From Hydrogenophaga sp. NFH-34 (GTDB lineage Bacteria > Pseudomonadota > Gammaproteobacteria > Burkholderiales > Burkholderiaceae_C): a DNA stretch of 64,000 nt. The notes under the pieces were generated by a model, which was given only the letters and a program-made list of their open reading frames with translations, was not told the DNA's origin and ran no database searches. Shown here piece by piece: positions 50,592 through 59,264 of the stretch. Within the stretch, counting starts at the first letter, position 1; the number at the start of each line of letters is the position of its first letter. The stretch covers positions 1 through 64,000 of the forward strand of contig NZ_JACBGE010000001.1 of the NCBI RefSeq assembly GCF_021401345.1, written 5' to 3'. A program made the position numbers and the translations under genes.

Positions 50592-52031
50592 TCAGCGCGC
50601 GCCCAGGCGGCCGCTGGCCAGGCTCAGGCCCAGACGGGCGTTGAGCAGCTCGACTTGTGCGGTCACCCGCTGCCGCCGTGCTTCGGCCAGCGCGGCCTGG
50701 GCGTTGAGCAGGTCCAGCACCGAGCCCACCCCCGCCTGATAGCGGCCATGGGCCACCTGGTAGGTGGCCTGGGCTGACTGGAGCAGGCGTTCGCTGGCGC
50801 TGAGACTCTGGCGCCCGGTCTGCAGCGCCTGGAAAGCCTGCCAGAGCTGGCTTTCCACGTCGCGACGTGCGGTTTCGAGCTCGGCCTCGGCCTGGGTCTT
50901 CCGGGCCACGGCCTGGGTTTGCAGGGCTTTGCTTTCACGGCCATCGAACAGTGGGATGTTCAGACGGATCTGGGCACTGCCGGCAGGGAGGGTGCCGGTG
51001 CCGGCCGACCCCCAGTTGCGCGAGGTCCCGGCGGCGACGCCCGTGGTCACACTGCCACGGGTCTGGGCCCGGGCAGCCTCGATTCGGGCATCCGCGCCGT
51101 CGATCTGCGCGCGCAGCGCCTGAAGGCGGGGATGGGTCTGGCGCACTTCCTGCCCCAGCACGGCCAAGTCCGGCGCGGCCTGGTTGGTCTGGACGAGGGC
51201 TTCCCAGTCGGCCAGTTGCAGCGGTTGTGCCGGTTCGGCGCCCAGGGCCAGGGCCAGGGCGGCCCGCGCGTTTTCCCAGGTACCCTCAGCGCGCACACGC
51301 TCCAGGGTGGCTTGGGCCAGGGCTGTCTGGGCCTGCAGGCGCTCAATCTGGCTGCCCACTTCGGCGCGGTGCCGGGCATCGGCCGCGGCGGCCGTGCGCG
51401 AGGCGGTTGCTTCGGCCTCGCGGGTGGCGTCGAGGCTGGCCGCTGCGATCACCGCTTCGCCATACAGCCGCAAGGTCTCGCGCAAGGTCTCCAGCAGGGT
51501 GTTGCCCTGCTGGGCCAGTGCGGCCGACAAGCCCGCGCGGGCCTCGCGCAGCGCCGCGCTGCGCTGCCCGAAGTCGAACAGCACCCAGGACAGGCCCACG
51601 GTGGCATCGAGCGTGCGGCCGAGGCTGCCGCTGGCGTTGAAGTTGCGGTCGGCGCTGTAACCGGCGCTCACGCTCCAGCGCGGCCGGAATTCGACCTCGG
51701 CCAGATCGACGCCAGCGGTCTGCTCGCTCACGCTGGCCAGTGCCTGGCGCAGGGCCGGGCTGGCACACAGCGTGCGTGCGACGGCGTCGCCCACGGTCAG
51801 GTGCCCCCAGGGGGCCTGGCCGGGGGCTTGGCAGACCGGGCTGCCGGGCAGCCAGTTCAGCACTTCGGCGTCAGGGGGTGGGGCCCCAGGAGCCCGGTCC
51901 AGGGGCAGCTGGCCCAGCCAGGTCGACAACCGGAGCACCGGGTCCGGTGTGTCGGCCGCACCCGCAGGACCGGTCAGCCCGGCGAGAGCGCTGGCCACGG
52001 CCAGGGCTGCGCGCAGGGGGCGGTGGTTCAT
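50592..52031 (-). CDS. TolC-family outer membrane channel of the peptide exporter
   Basis: This 479-residue protein has a signal peptide (residues 1 to about 25, ending GPAGA) and two outer-membrane efflux domains of long helices, with LSWVLFDFGQRSAALREARAGL in the first half and RLNIPLFDGRESKALQTQAVA in the second. Extra residues before the first repeat contain a CQAP segment. It would form the trimeric exit duct of a type I secretion system. The ATG at 52031 overlaps the stop of the C39 ABC transporter gene by four bases. Confidence 0.92.
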   Translation of the reverse strand: MNHRPLRAALAVASALAGLTGPAGAADTPDPVLRLSTWLGQLPLDRAPGAPPPDAEVLNWLPGSPVCQAPGQAPWGHLTVGDAVARTLCASPALRQALASVSEQTAGVDLAEVEFRPRWSVSAGYSADRNFNASGSLGRTLDATVGLSWVLFDFGQRSAALREARAGLSAALAQQGNTLLETLRETLRLYGEAVIAAASLDATREAEATASRTAAAADARHRAEVGSQIERLQAQTALAQATLERVRAEGTWENARAALALALGAEPAQPLQLADWEALVQTNQAAPDLAVLGQEVRQTHPRLQALRAQIDGADARIEAARAQTRGSVTTGVAAGTSRNWGSAGTGTLPAGSAQIRLNIPLFDGRESKALQTQAVARKTQAEAELETARRDVESQLWQAFQALQTGRQSLSASERLLQSAQATYQVAHGRYQAGVGSVLDLLNAQAALAEARRQRVTAQVELLNARLGLSLASGRLGAR

Positions 52032-54220
52032 GCGGGCTCCTGGTCGCGTCGGCGTTGCGCCACCATCGCGAAGTAGTCGGCGGGCGTGCCATCGAAGTGC
52101 ACCTGGCCCTCGCGCAGTTCGACCACACGCGGTGCAGCGCGCAGGGTTTCGGGGCGGTGGGCGATGATCAGGCGCGTGACCGGCAGGGCCGAGATGGCGT
52201 CGTTGACGCGCTGTTCGGATTCGAGGTCGAGATGGCTGGTGGCCTCGTCCAGCACCAGCACGCGGGGCCGCTTGTAGAGGGCGCGCGCCAGCAGCAGGCG
52301 CTGGCGCTGGCCACCGGAGAGCACGGTGCCCATGTCGCCGGTCAGGGTCTGGTAGCCCATTGGCATGGCTTCGATGTCTTCGTGCAGGGCCGCCATGTCG
52401 GCGCAGGTGACCATCCAGTCCAGATCGGGCTCGGGGTCGAAGAAGGTGATGTTGTCGCGGATCGAGCCCGCGAACAGGCTGTCGTCCTGCATCACGGTGG
52501 CCACGCCTTCGCGCCAGCGCTCGATCCCCAGTTGCGACAGGGGCACGCCATCGGCGCGGATCTGGCCTTCGGTGGGGGTGTAGCTGCCGAGCAGCAGGTT
52601 GATCAGGGTGGTCTTGCCGCAGCCGGATCGCCCGGTGATGGCCACGACCTCGCCGGCACCGATGTCCAGCGTCAGGCCATCCAGCACCCAGGGTGCCATG
52701 TCGGCATAGCGGAATCGCACCTGGTCGATCTGCAGGGTGGGGCTGGCGGTCTCGTTGTCTCCGGCGATCTGGCGCTGGGCAATGGCCTGGGCGTCGAGGC
52801 GGTCGGCGCGTGGCAGCGCCGGGGTGAGCACGATGTCGGCCAGGCGTTCGGCATGCAGGCGCAGCATCTTGAGGTCGATGGCCTTGTCGATCAGGGCCAT
52901 GACCCGGCTGTCGAACTGGTTGCGGTAGGCCAGGAAGGCCATCAGCATGCCGACCGTGAGTTCGGTGGACACGATCTGGCGCGCGCCCAGCCAGACGATC
53001 AGGATCATGAAGCCGCCACTGAGCAGGCCCCGCGCCAGACCGTAGAGGATCTGCATCTTCTCGACCTTGAGGTGGGCATTGGTGGCGCTGACCAGCAGGG
53101 TCTGCCAGGCGCCCTGGCGCTGCTGCTGGCGCCCGAACAGTTGGATGGCCCGCATGCCACGGATCGTTTCGAGGAAGTGCGTGGACTGCTGCGCATCGCG
53201 CACCAGCGATTCTTCGGAGGCCGCGTAGAACGGGCGGAACCACAGCAGCCGCAGCACCAGATACAGCAGCACGCCCAGCACCGACACGCCTGCCAGCTCC
53301 GGGCTGTAAAGGAACATCAGCACCAGGGTCAGCACCACCAGCAGGCCGTCGAACAGCGCTTCGACCACGGCCGTGCTGAGGGTGTTCTGGATGTCTTCCA
53401 CCGATTCGGATCGCGACACCACGTCGCCCAGGTGCCGGTTCTGGAAGTACGACAGCGGCAGCCGCGTCAGGTGGGCAAACACATTGGCTTTCCACTGCAC
53501 CGACACCGACGTGTTGATCACCATCAGCAGCCACGAACGCACCAGGCCCGTGGCGTTTTGCAGCAGCAGCAGCAGGCCGAAGCCCAGTGCCAGCGTGGTC
53601 AGCAACTGGGTGTCGCGCGAGACCACGACCTCATCCAGCACCCACTGCATGAACAGGGGCGAAACCAGGCCGAACACCTCCAGCGCCAGCGACAGCATCA
53701 GGATGCGGGCGAGCGAGGGCCAGAAGCCCGACACCTGGCCGATGAGCTGCGACAGACGCACGCGCGTCTTTTCATCGCGTGGCTGGAAGCCGGGGTTGGG
53801 CCAGAGTTCGAGCGCCACGCCGGTGAAGTGCTGCGAGACCTCGTCGAGGCTCAGGTGGCGTTCGCCGAAGGCCGGATCCAGCACCACCGCCTGGCGGCCG
53901 CTGACCGACTGCAGCACCACGAAGTGGTTGAGGTCCCAGTGCAGGATCGCCGGCAGCCGCAGTTGCGGCAGTTCGTCCAGTTCCAGCCGCAGCGCGCGCG
54001 TGCCGAGCTGTTCGCGGGCGGCAATGTCGGTCAGCGTGGCCAGGGTCACCCCGGTCAGCGACAAGGTGTGGCGCGAGCGCAGCGCCGCCAGGTCGGTGGC
54101 CAGCCCATGGTGACCCAGCACCATGGCCAGGCAGGCCAGGCCGCACTCCGCGGCCTCGGTCTGCAGCACCACCGGGGTGGTGCGGCGCAAGCCGAAAGAC
54201 AGTTGTTCGGTCCAGTTCAC
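52028..54220 (-). CDS. Peptidase C39-containing ABC transporter (bacteriocin-type exporter)
   Basis: This 730-residue protein combines three parts. An N-terminal C39 cysteine peptidase (about residues 10-145) has its nucleophile in QTEAAECGLACLAMVLGHHG (Cys26), His in HWDLNHFVVLQ and Asp in VLDPAFGE. Six membrane helices follow (about 165-430), then an ATPase domain with Walker A GRSGCGKTTLINLL near 532, signature LSGGQRQRLLLARAL and Walker B VLVLDEATSHLD. Such proteins cleave double-glycine leaders and export the core. The 63-residue peptide nearby is the obvious substrate. The start is GTG. Confidence 0.95.
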   Translation of the reverse strand: MNWTEQLSFGLRRTTPVVLQTEAAECGLACLAMVLGHHGLATDLAALRSRHTLSLTGVTLATLTDIAAREQLGTRALRLELDELPQLRLPAILHWDLNHFVVLQSVSGRQAVVLDPAFGERHLSLDEVSQHFTGVALELWPNPGFQPRDEKTRVRLSQLIGQVSGFWPSLARILMLSLALEVFGLVSPLFMQWVLDEVVVSRDTQLLTTLALGFGLLLLLQNATGLVRSWLLMVINTSVSVQWKANVFAHLTRLPLSYFQNRHLGDVVSRSESVEDIQNTLSTAVVEALFDGLLVVLTLVLMFLYSPELAGVSVLGVLLYLVLRLLWFRPFYAASEESLVRDAQQSTHFLETIRGMRAIQLFGRQQQRQGAWQTLLVSATNAHLKVEKMQILYGLARGLLSGGFMILIVWLGARQIVSTELTVGMLMAFLAYRNQFDSRVMALIDKAIDLKMLRLHAERLADIVLTPALPRADRLDAQAIAQRQIAGDNETASPTLQIDQVRFRYADMAPWVLDGLTLDIGAGEVVAITGRSGCGKTTLINLLLGSYTPTEGQIRADGVPLSQLGIERWREGVATVMQDDSLFAGSIRDNITFFDPEPDLDWMVTCADMAALHEDIEAMPMGYQTLTGDMGTVLSGGQRQRLLLARALYKRPRVLVLDEATSHLDLESEQRVNDAISALPVTRLIIAHRPETLRAAPRVVELREGQVHFDGTPADYFAMVAQRRRDQEPA

Positions 54221-54245
54221 AGGGGGCTCCGGTGGGGCGCGGGCA

Positions 54246-55529
54246 TCACGAGGCCATGCGCCCGGTCAGGCTGAACAGCGGCTCCAGCATCCATTCGTAG
54301 AGGCGCCGGCGTTCCTGCAGGATGTCGGCGTCGAGCAGCATGCCGGCCTGCAGCGGGCGCGGCTGGCCGTTGGCCTGGACCTGGCCCGTTTTGAGCCGCA
54401 CCTGGATGGCGAACACCGGCTCGCCCGGGGCCAGGCCGGTGGCCGGCAAGGTGGCCAGTTCGGCGGGCCCCACGGCCGAGCTCGACACCGACTCCACCAC
54501 GCCTTCGTGCTGCCCGAACTTCTGGTACGGGAACGCCTGGTAGCGCAGCAGCACCGTGTCGCCCGGCTGCACGAAGCCGATGCTGCTGCTCGGGGCGTAC
54601 AGCCGGGCCCGCAGTTCGCCGTGCAGCGGCACCAGCGTGACCAGCGCCTGGGTGGTTTCGGCCACCTGGCCGATTTCGGCCTGCACCAGCGTGGCTCGGC
54701 CGGCTTCCGGTGCCGTCACCAGCACGCGGCGGCGCGCCTGCACTTCGGTCAGTTGTTCTTCGGTGCTGGAGACCTCGCGCTGAATCTGCGCGAGCTGGTT
54801 TTCATGGCGCCAGCGGGCGGAGTCGAGATCCTGGCGGACCTGCGCGGTTTCGCGCTGCACACCGAGGGCATCGCGTTCCAGACCGCGCAGCCGCGAGCGC
54901 TGTTCGCTCAGATCGATCTGCTTTTGCAGCAGCTCTTCGCGCGCGATGTAGTCCTGGTCGGCCAGGCCGCGGTAGCGGCGCTCGGTGTCTTCGGCGATGC
55001 GCACGCGGTCTTTCTGCTGTTCGATCTGGGCGGCGATCGCCGCCGTTTCGGCCCGCAGCGTGTCCAGCCGGCGTTGCAGGCCGGCGGTTTCATCGGCCTG
55101 CACCTGGCGCGAGCGGCGGATGTCGTCTTCCAGCGACTGCTTGCGCGCGCCCACGGCGCGGGCGATGTCGGCCTGCACCTCGCGCGCGCCGTCACCCAGC
55201 CGGTCGCTGCTGAGCACGTAGAGCAGTTCACCCTTGTTCACGGCCTGGCCGTCGGTCACGTGTTTTTCCAACACCACGCCGGCCTGGGGGGTGTGCACGC
55301 GGATCACCCCGGCGGCGGGCACCAACTGGCCATTGACGGTCACGCGCCGCGTGTAGCTGCCGAAGATCATGAAAGCGACCACCGCGACGGCCATCAGGGC
55401 GGCCAGCAGGCTGACCCAGAAGCTCGACAGGCGCGGGGTGAGCACGATGCGGCCCACGGTGGACGCGCGTTGGGCGTCCAGGGCTTCGTCACGGAACAGG
55501 CGCGCGGAGCGCTCGGCGTCTGCTGGCAT
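54246..55529 (-). CDS. HlyD-family membrane fusion protein of the peptide exporter
   Basis: This 427-residue adaptor has a short cytoplasmic end (FRDEALDAQRASTVGRIVLTP), one membrane helix (about residues 35-57), a lipoyl-like half-domain (VRVHTPQAGVVLEKHVTDGQ), a long coiled-coil hairpin (about 120-290) and a beta-barrel. It links the ABC transporter to the TolC-like channel. The start at 55529 gives the typical bacteriocin-type N-terminus but lacks a clear ribosome-binding site, and the frame is open 50 codons upstream. It is the first gene of the three-gene export operon. Confidence 0.92.
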   Translation of the reverse strand: MPADAERSARLFRDEALDAQRASTVGRIVLTPRLSSFWVSLLAALMAVAVVAFMIFGSYTRRVTVNGQLVPAAGVIRVHTPQAGVVLEKHVTDGQAVNKGELLYVLSSDRLGDGAREVQADIARAVGARKQSLEDDIRRSRQVQADETAGLQRRLDTLRAETAAIAAQIEQQKDRVRIAEDTERRYRGLADQDYIAREELLQKQIDLSEQRSRLRGLERDALGVQRETAQVRQDLDSARWRHENQLAQIQREVSSTEEQLTEVQARRRVLVTAPEAGRATLVQAEIGQVAETTQALVTLVPLHGELRARLYAPSSSIGFVQPGDTVLLRYQAFPYQKFGQHEGVVESVSSSAVGPAELATLPATGLAPGEPVFAIQVRLKTGQVQANGQPRPLQAGMLLDADILQERRRLYEWMLEPLFSLTGRMAS

Positions 55530-55577
55530 GGTGGTGATGGGATGGGGCCGGGATGTCCGGAAGGCCGGGAAGGAGTA

Positions 55578-55595
55578 CCAATTGATACAAATTGG
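55578..55595 (-). promoter_or_regulatory. Palindrome upstream of the export operon
   Basis: CCAATT-GATACA-AATTGG forms perfect 6-bp arms around six bases, 49 bases before the HlyD gene start. It lies where the promoter should be and is AT-rich relative to its surroundings. It is probably a regulator-binding site, and the cognate regulator is not identified. Confidence 0.4.
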
Positions 55596-55732
55596 CCGGT
55601 CCGAGTGTACGGCTTTCATACCCGCATCCGGCGTCGCAACCGGGCAGGGTGCCAAGGATTGCACGCGGTGAGGCTGCACCGATGAGCCAGCGGCATCGGT
55701 CCAGCGCGGCCGGGATCATGTCGCGCCGGGCG

Positions 55733-55767
55733 AAAAGAAAAGGGCACCGCCGTGAGGGGGTGCCCTT
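55733..55767 (-). terminator. Terminator of the disrupted tRNA-Gly gene
   Basis: AAAGGGCACC and GGTGCCCTTT (55739-55748 and 55758-55767) form a 10-bp stem. On the minus strand the hairpin is followed by TCTTTT. It begins about 50 bases beyond the tRNA 3'-end sequence on the same strand and serves no protein gene, so it reads as the tRNA gene's original terminator. Confidence 0.65.
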
Positions 55768-55818
55768 TCGATGGGGACGCGCGGCGCCCGATCAGGTGGT
55801 GCGCCGCAGCCAGATGTC

Positions 55819-55836
55819 TGGAGCGGGTGAAGGGAA
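55819..55836 (-). other. tRNA-Gly 3'-end fragment, probable attachment site
   Basis: On the minus strand this reads TTCCCTTCACCCGCTCCA, the form expected for a glycine tRNA 3' end: T-stem strand, acceptor strand CACCCGC, discriminator T and CCA. The rest of a tRNA is absent: the bases that should precede it show no AAGGG arm to pair with CCCTT. ICEclc-type elements integrate at an 18-bp sequence at exactly this place in tRNA-Gly genes. The surrounding 458 bases (55530-55987) hold no gene. Confidence 0.7.
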
Positions 55837-55874
55837 CAAGTCCAATCAACCAACCCATTGATTAATAACGGGTT

Positions 55875-55897
55875 TTTCCTGTTAGCTCCACAGGAAA
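55875..55897. repeat. Inverted repeat near the element end
   Basis: TTTCCTGT (55875-55882) and ACAGGAAA (55890-55897) flank seven bases, about 40 bases inside the presumed element end in an AT-rich stretch. It could be a recombinase or accessory-protein binding site. It lacks a T-run for termination of the LysR gene. Confidence 0.45.
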
Positions 55898-55987
55898 TGA
55901 CCACATATTGTACCAGCGGCGCACGCTAGTCACCGCGCGGCGTCCATCGGTGTCTGCCCGCGACCAACAACAGCCGACAAGGATCGC

Positions 55988-56896
55988 TCAGGCCCCGCCC
56001 TCGTCAGGTGTCGGGGCGTTCAAGCGTTTCACTCGACTGATGAACCGCTTCAACGGCTCGGAGGGCTCGCCCCCACGGCGCACCAGGTAGGTCGAGAGCA
56101 TCGGTGGCGTGCCCGCTAGCGGCCGTGTCGCAATGTCCGGCCGGTTCAGCGCCTCCACCTGCGAGGCAATCGCAAAGCCGATCCCGTATCCTGCCCCAAC
56201 CAGCGTGAGCATCACGCCCAAGCTGGTGACATGATCGACCACCTTCAGCGGCAGCGCCGCACCATCGAGCACCGCCTGGATCTGGTCGTGGCAGCCCGAG
56301 GCTGCGTCCGGGTGGCACAACACCACCGGAAACTTCAGCGCGTCGGCGAGCTTGACCTCCTTGTGGACCAACAGCGGGTGGCGCGCCGACACGATCACCG
56401 AAAGTGGATCGGTCCACACCGGTTCGGCCACTAGGCCGCCATTGACCGAACCCGACAACGCGAAGCCCACGTCCAGTAGATCGGTGTGCAGGCCCTTGAG
56501 CTGCTGCGATAACGGAAGCTCGAAGATGCGAATTTCCAGTTCCGGCTCTTCCTCGCGGTTGCGAGCGAGCAACGCGGCGATCCTGGGCTGGGCCAGGCTG
56601 TCGCAGATCGCGATGCGAAGGTAGCTCTGGTACCCCTGCGCGGCGCCCTTGGTAGCCTGGATCGCCTGGTCCAGCGTAGCGAGAACGCGCCGGCACTCCA
56701 CCAGCAGCACTTGGCCGGCCCAGGTCAGGCGCGTCTGCCGGCTACTGCGGTCGAATAGCGCCACACCCAGCCCTTGTTCGAGATCGCGCATCGCGCGCGA
56801 CAGTGGCGACTGATCGATGCCCAGCCGATCGGCTGCGCGCGCCAGGTGCAGTTCCTCGGCCACTGCCACGAAGTAGCGCAGCAATCTCAGTTCCAT
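55988..56896 (-). CDS. LysR-family transcriptional regulator
   Basis: This 302-residue regulator has an N-terminal winged helix (residues 1-60, MELRLLRYFVAVAEELHLARAADRLG) and a C-terminal effector-binding domain with YLRIAICDSLAQPRIAALL. The organisation resembles BenM/CatM-type members. It probably controls the operon upstream of it on the same strand. AAGGAGC precedes the ATG at 56896. The frame is open 54 codons further, but that part is not LysR-like. It lies 148 bases after the rhodanese gene. Confidence 0.92.
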   Translation of the reverse strand: MELRLLRYFVAVAEELHLARAADRLGIDQSPLSRAMRDLEQGLGVALFDRSSRQTRLTWAGQVLLVECRRVLATLDQAIQATKGAAQGYQSYLRIAICDSLAQPRIAALLARNREEEPELEIRIFELPLSQQLKGLHTDLLDVGFALSGSVNGGLVAEPVWTDPLSVIVSARHPLLVHKEVKLADALKFPVVLCHPDAASGCHDQIQAVLDGAALPLKVVDHVTSLGVMLTLVGAGYGIGFAIASQVEALNRPDIATRPLAGTPPMLSTYLVRRGGEPSEPLKRFISRVKRLNAPTPDEGGA

Positions 56897-57044
56897 TGCG
56901 TGCTCCTTGTTCGTCTTGTTCTGGTTCGGCCGATCCGACCCGCCGGATTCAAATCGATGCCCGCTACTGTTCTCTTGGTCGCCTCCTACCAAAGCTCGAT
57001 ACCTGGCTCCTCTCGTCAGCCTACCCGTTCGTGAATGAACAGCG

Positions 57045-57404
57045 TCACGGCCCACCAACGACCGGCCGGTTCAATAACTTCGAAAGTGCGCCCACCCCGC
57101 CTCCGTTGATCGCATGGCTATATCCCATCTGCTCAACGATTTTGCAGGCACGTTGGGAGCGCGCGCCCGAGCGGCAATACAGGATCAAAGGCTGGGTCCG
57201 AGTGGGCACAGCGGTCGCAACGTCTAAGTGGATACGGTCAAGCGGTAGCCACAGCGCTCCTTCGATGTGCCCTGCAGCGAACTCCCCGGCGGAGCGGACG
57301 TCAACCAAGACGGCGCCGGCCGACAGCATTTCGGCGGCCGATTTACCCGCCGATCGACCAAAACGGGAACAAGAAGCCCCAAGAATCTTCGCTAACCAAC
57401 TCAT
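57045..57404 (-). CDS. Rhodanese-domain sulfurtransferase
   Basis: This 119-residue single-domain protein has the rhodanese fold: AGAVLVDVRSAGEFAAGHIEGALWLPLD and the active-site loop YCRSGARS with catalytic Cys near residue 76. The N-terminal LAKILGASCSRFG may associate with the membrane. Rhodaneses transfer sulfane sulfur to acceptors and assist thiol redox control. It follows the TolC-like gene by 17 bases in an operon that also encodes a thioredoxin. Confidence 0.9.
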   Translation of the reverse strand: MSWLAKILGASCSRFGRSAGKSAAEMLSAGAVLVDVRSAGEFAAGHIEGALWLPLDRIHLDVATAVPTRTQPLILYCRSGARSQRACKIVEQMGYSHAINGGGVGALSKLLNRPVVGGP

Positions 57405-57421
57405 GCGATCAATTTCCAGTG

Positions 57422-58834
57422 TCAGTTCAAAGGTGACGCAGCAAGTTCGCCATCGGCTACTTGCAAAGCAGCCTCATCCAGGCGGCCGATCAGCGCGGCC
57501 AGTCGCAGCCGGTCCATCAACAGACCGATGCGAGCTTGCGCAAGCGCAAGGCTGGATGTGGCGGATTCGTTTTCGGCATTGAGAAGGTCCAGCGTGGTGC
57601 GCTGGCCGACCTCGCGTCCCAGGCGCGTGGCGTCGAGCCTTGCCAGGCTGGCACTGAGCGCCTGTTCCAGCGCCCTGACACGTTCGGCGCCAACGCTCAG
57701 CCCCAGCCAGGCCAAGCGCACCTGCTGCGCGACTTGCTCTCGCGTGCGCTCTACCTCGGCTGCGGCCTTTTCCGCCAGTCGCAGCGCCTCTTCTTCCTTG
57801 GCGCTGCGGTATCCGCCGGTGAAAAGCGGCATCGAGAACTGGATGCCGATCATCCAGTTCGTGCCCGTGTTGCTGGCCGACCCAAAATCGCCACTGCCGC
57901 TCAGTCGATCACGTCCCACCTGGGCGACGAGATCGACGGTGGCGGACGAACTCCGGCCGTACTTCGTCGCCTCTTGCCTCGCGACATCGGCTGCCAGCAA
58001 CTGGGTGCGAATTTCAGGGTTGCGCGACTGCGCCTCATCCAGCCAGAACTCCAGCGGCTGGAGCGATGACGTCTGGCCTGCGCTGGGGCCAGGAAGACGG
58101 GCCGCCAGAGAACCGGGAGGCAATCCCGTGGTGTTCGCCAGCAGGTTGCGCTTGACCAGCACGTCGCTCTCGGCCGCCAGTACCTGCGCGCGAAGTGCTG
58201 CCAGGCGTGCGCCTGCCTCATGGGTATCGGTAATGGGGACGTCCCCGAGCTTGAAGCGGTCTTGCGCTTCGACCGCCGCCTTCTCGACGGCATCGAGTTG
58301 CTGTCTATGCACGCGCACGGTTTCCTCGGCAAGGGCGAGATCGAGATAGCGCTCCACCGTGCGGAGCATCAGCGTCTGTCCTGCTGCCTGCCATTGAAGG
58401 TCTGCCAGGTCGGCTGAGGTGGAAAGCTGCTGCTGCTCGGCGCGCCGCTTCGGGTTGTAGAGCGGCTGCGTCGCTGCCACGGCCCAGCGCGAGGCGGTGC
58501 CGTTGGTCACGGAGGTGCTGAAGCCTACGCCACTGGATTGTCCGAACCCAGGGGCGCTGAACTGCGCACCTCGCGTTTCGGACTCGTTCGTGGCTACCCC
58601 CACCGAGCCGACCACGCCGACAGTCGGTCGCCACAGCGCCGCGGCCTGGTCACGGCGCGGCTGGGCTGCTGCATGGGCCGCGCGGGCGACAGCGTATTCC
58701 TTGTCGTTCTGCGTCGCCGCTTGCCAAGCCTCCATGAGCCCTGCGGCCATCGCCACTTGCGTCTGGCAATACAGGGGCGCAGCCAGCAACGAGATCCACA
58801 AAGCCTTTGACATGCGCTTCTTCATGGACTTCAT
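57422..58834 (-). CDS. TolC-family outer membrane efflux protein
   Basis: This 470-residue protein has a signal peptide (about 30 residues, ending VAMA) and two outer-membrane efflux repeats with long helices (for example ALEQALSASLARLDATRLGREVG). It should form the outer duct for the RND pump encoded upstream. The ATG at 58834 overlaps the thioredoxin stop by four bases. An ATG at 58825 has a better-spaced AAGGG and may be used instead. Confidence 0.9.
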   Translation of the reverse strand: MKSMKKRMSKALWISLLAAPLYCQTQVAMAAGLMEAWQAATQNDKEYAVARAAHAAAQPRRDQAAALWRPTVGVVGSVGVATNESETRGAQFSAPGFGQSSGVGFSTSVTNGTASRWAVAATQPLYNPKRRAEQQQLSTSADLADLQWQAAGQTLMLRTVERYLDLALAEETVRVHRQQLDAVEKAAVEAQDRFKLGDVPITDTHEAGARLAALRAQVLAAESDVLVKRNLLANTTGLPPGSLAARLPGPSAGQTSSLQPLEFWLDEAQSRNPEIRTQLLAADVARQEATKYGRSSSATVDLVAQVGRDRLSGSGDFGSASNTGTNWMIGIQFSMPLFTGGYRSAKEEEALRLAEKAAAEVERTREQVAQQVRLAWLGLSVGAERVRALEQALSASLARLDATRLGREVGQRTTLDLLNAENESATSSLALAQARIGLLMDRLRLAALIGRLDEAALQVADGELAASPLN

Positions 58835-59262
58835 CCCTTCTGCGTGAGGTTTTTGCGGACCCAGCGCACCAGGTCGCCTGCGACCATCGCCCCCGAGTGG
58901 CGCGCCAGCTCCTTGCCGGCGCGGTACAGGATGAGCGTTGGGACGCTGCGAATGGCGCTGGCCGCCACGGCCTGCGGATTGGCATCGATGTCGAGCTTGG
59001 CGAAACGGACCTCGGGGAGCTTCGCAGCCGCATCGTCGAAATGCGGCGCCATCATCTTGCAGGGGCCGCACCAACTGGCCCAGAAGTCCACCAGCACCGG
59101 CGGATCGGTGCGCGTGATGTAGCGCTCGAAGGTCGCATCGCTTAGCGATGCGGGCTTGGCCGCCATCAGTTCAGCGCCGCAACGACCACAGACCGGCTCG
59201 CCGGACGGGCGTTCGTCGGGGACGCGATTGATCGTCCCGCAGGCGGGGCAGCCGACATGCAT
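58831..59262 (-). CDS. trxC: Thioredoxin 2-type protein (TrxC-like)
   Basis: This 143-residue thioredoxin has an N-terminal zinc ribbon with two CxxC pairs (CPACGTINRVP and CGRCGAEL) and the active site FWASWCGPCKMMAPHF. Zinc-ribbon thioredoxins reduce protein disulfides and respond to oxidative stress. It lies two bases after the DUF2892 gene and overlaps the TolC-like gene by four bases, so it is part of the efflux operon. Its role there is not established. Confidence 0.93.
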   Translation of the reverse strand: MHVGCPACGTINRVPDERPSGEPVCGRCGAELMAAKPASLSDATFERYITRTDPPVLVDFWASWCGPCKMMAPHFDDAAAKLPEVRFAKLDIDANPQAVAASAIRSVPTLILYRAGKELARHSGAMVAGDLVRWVRKNLTQKG

Positions 59263-59264
59263 GA

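Noticed and set aside
55700-55990. A complete tRNA or tmRNA gene at the element boundary
   Set aside because: Only the last 18 bases of the tRNA are present. No anticodon arm, D-arm or matching 5' acceptor strand is found on either side.
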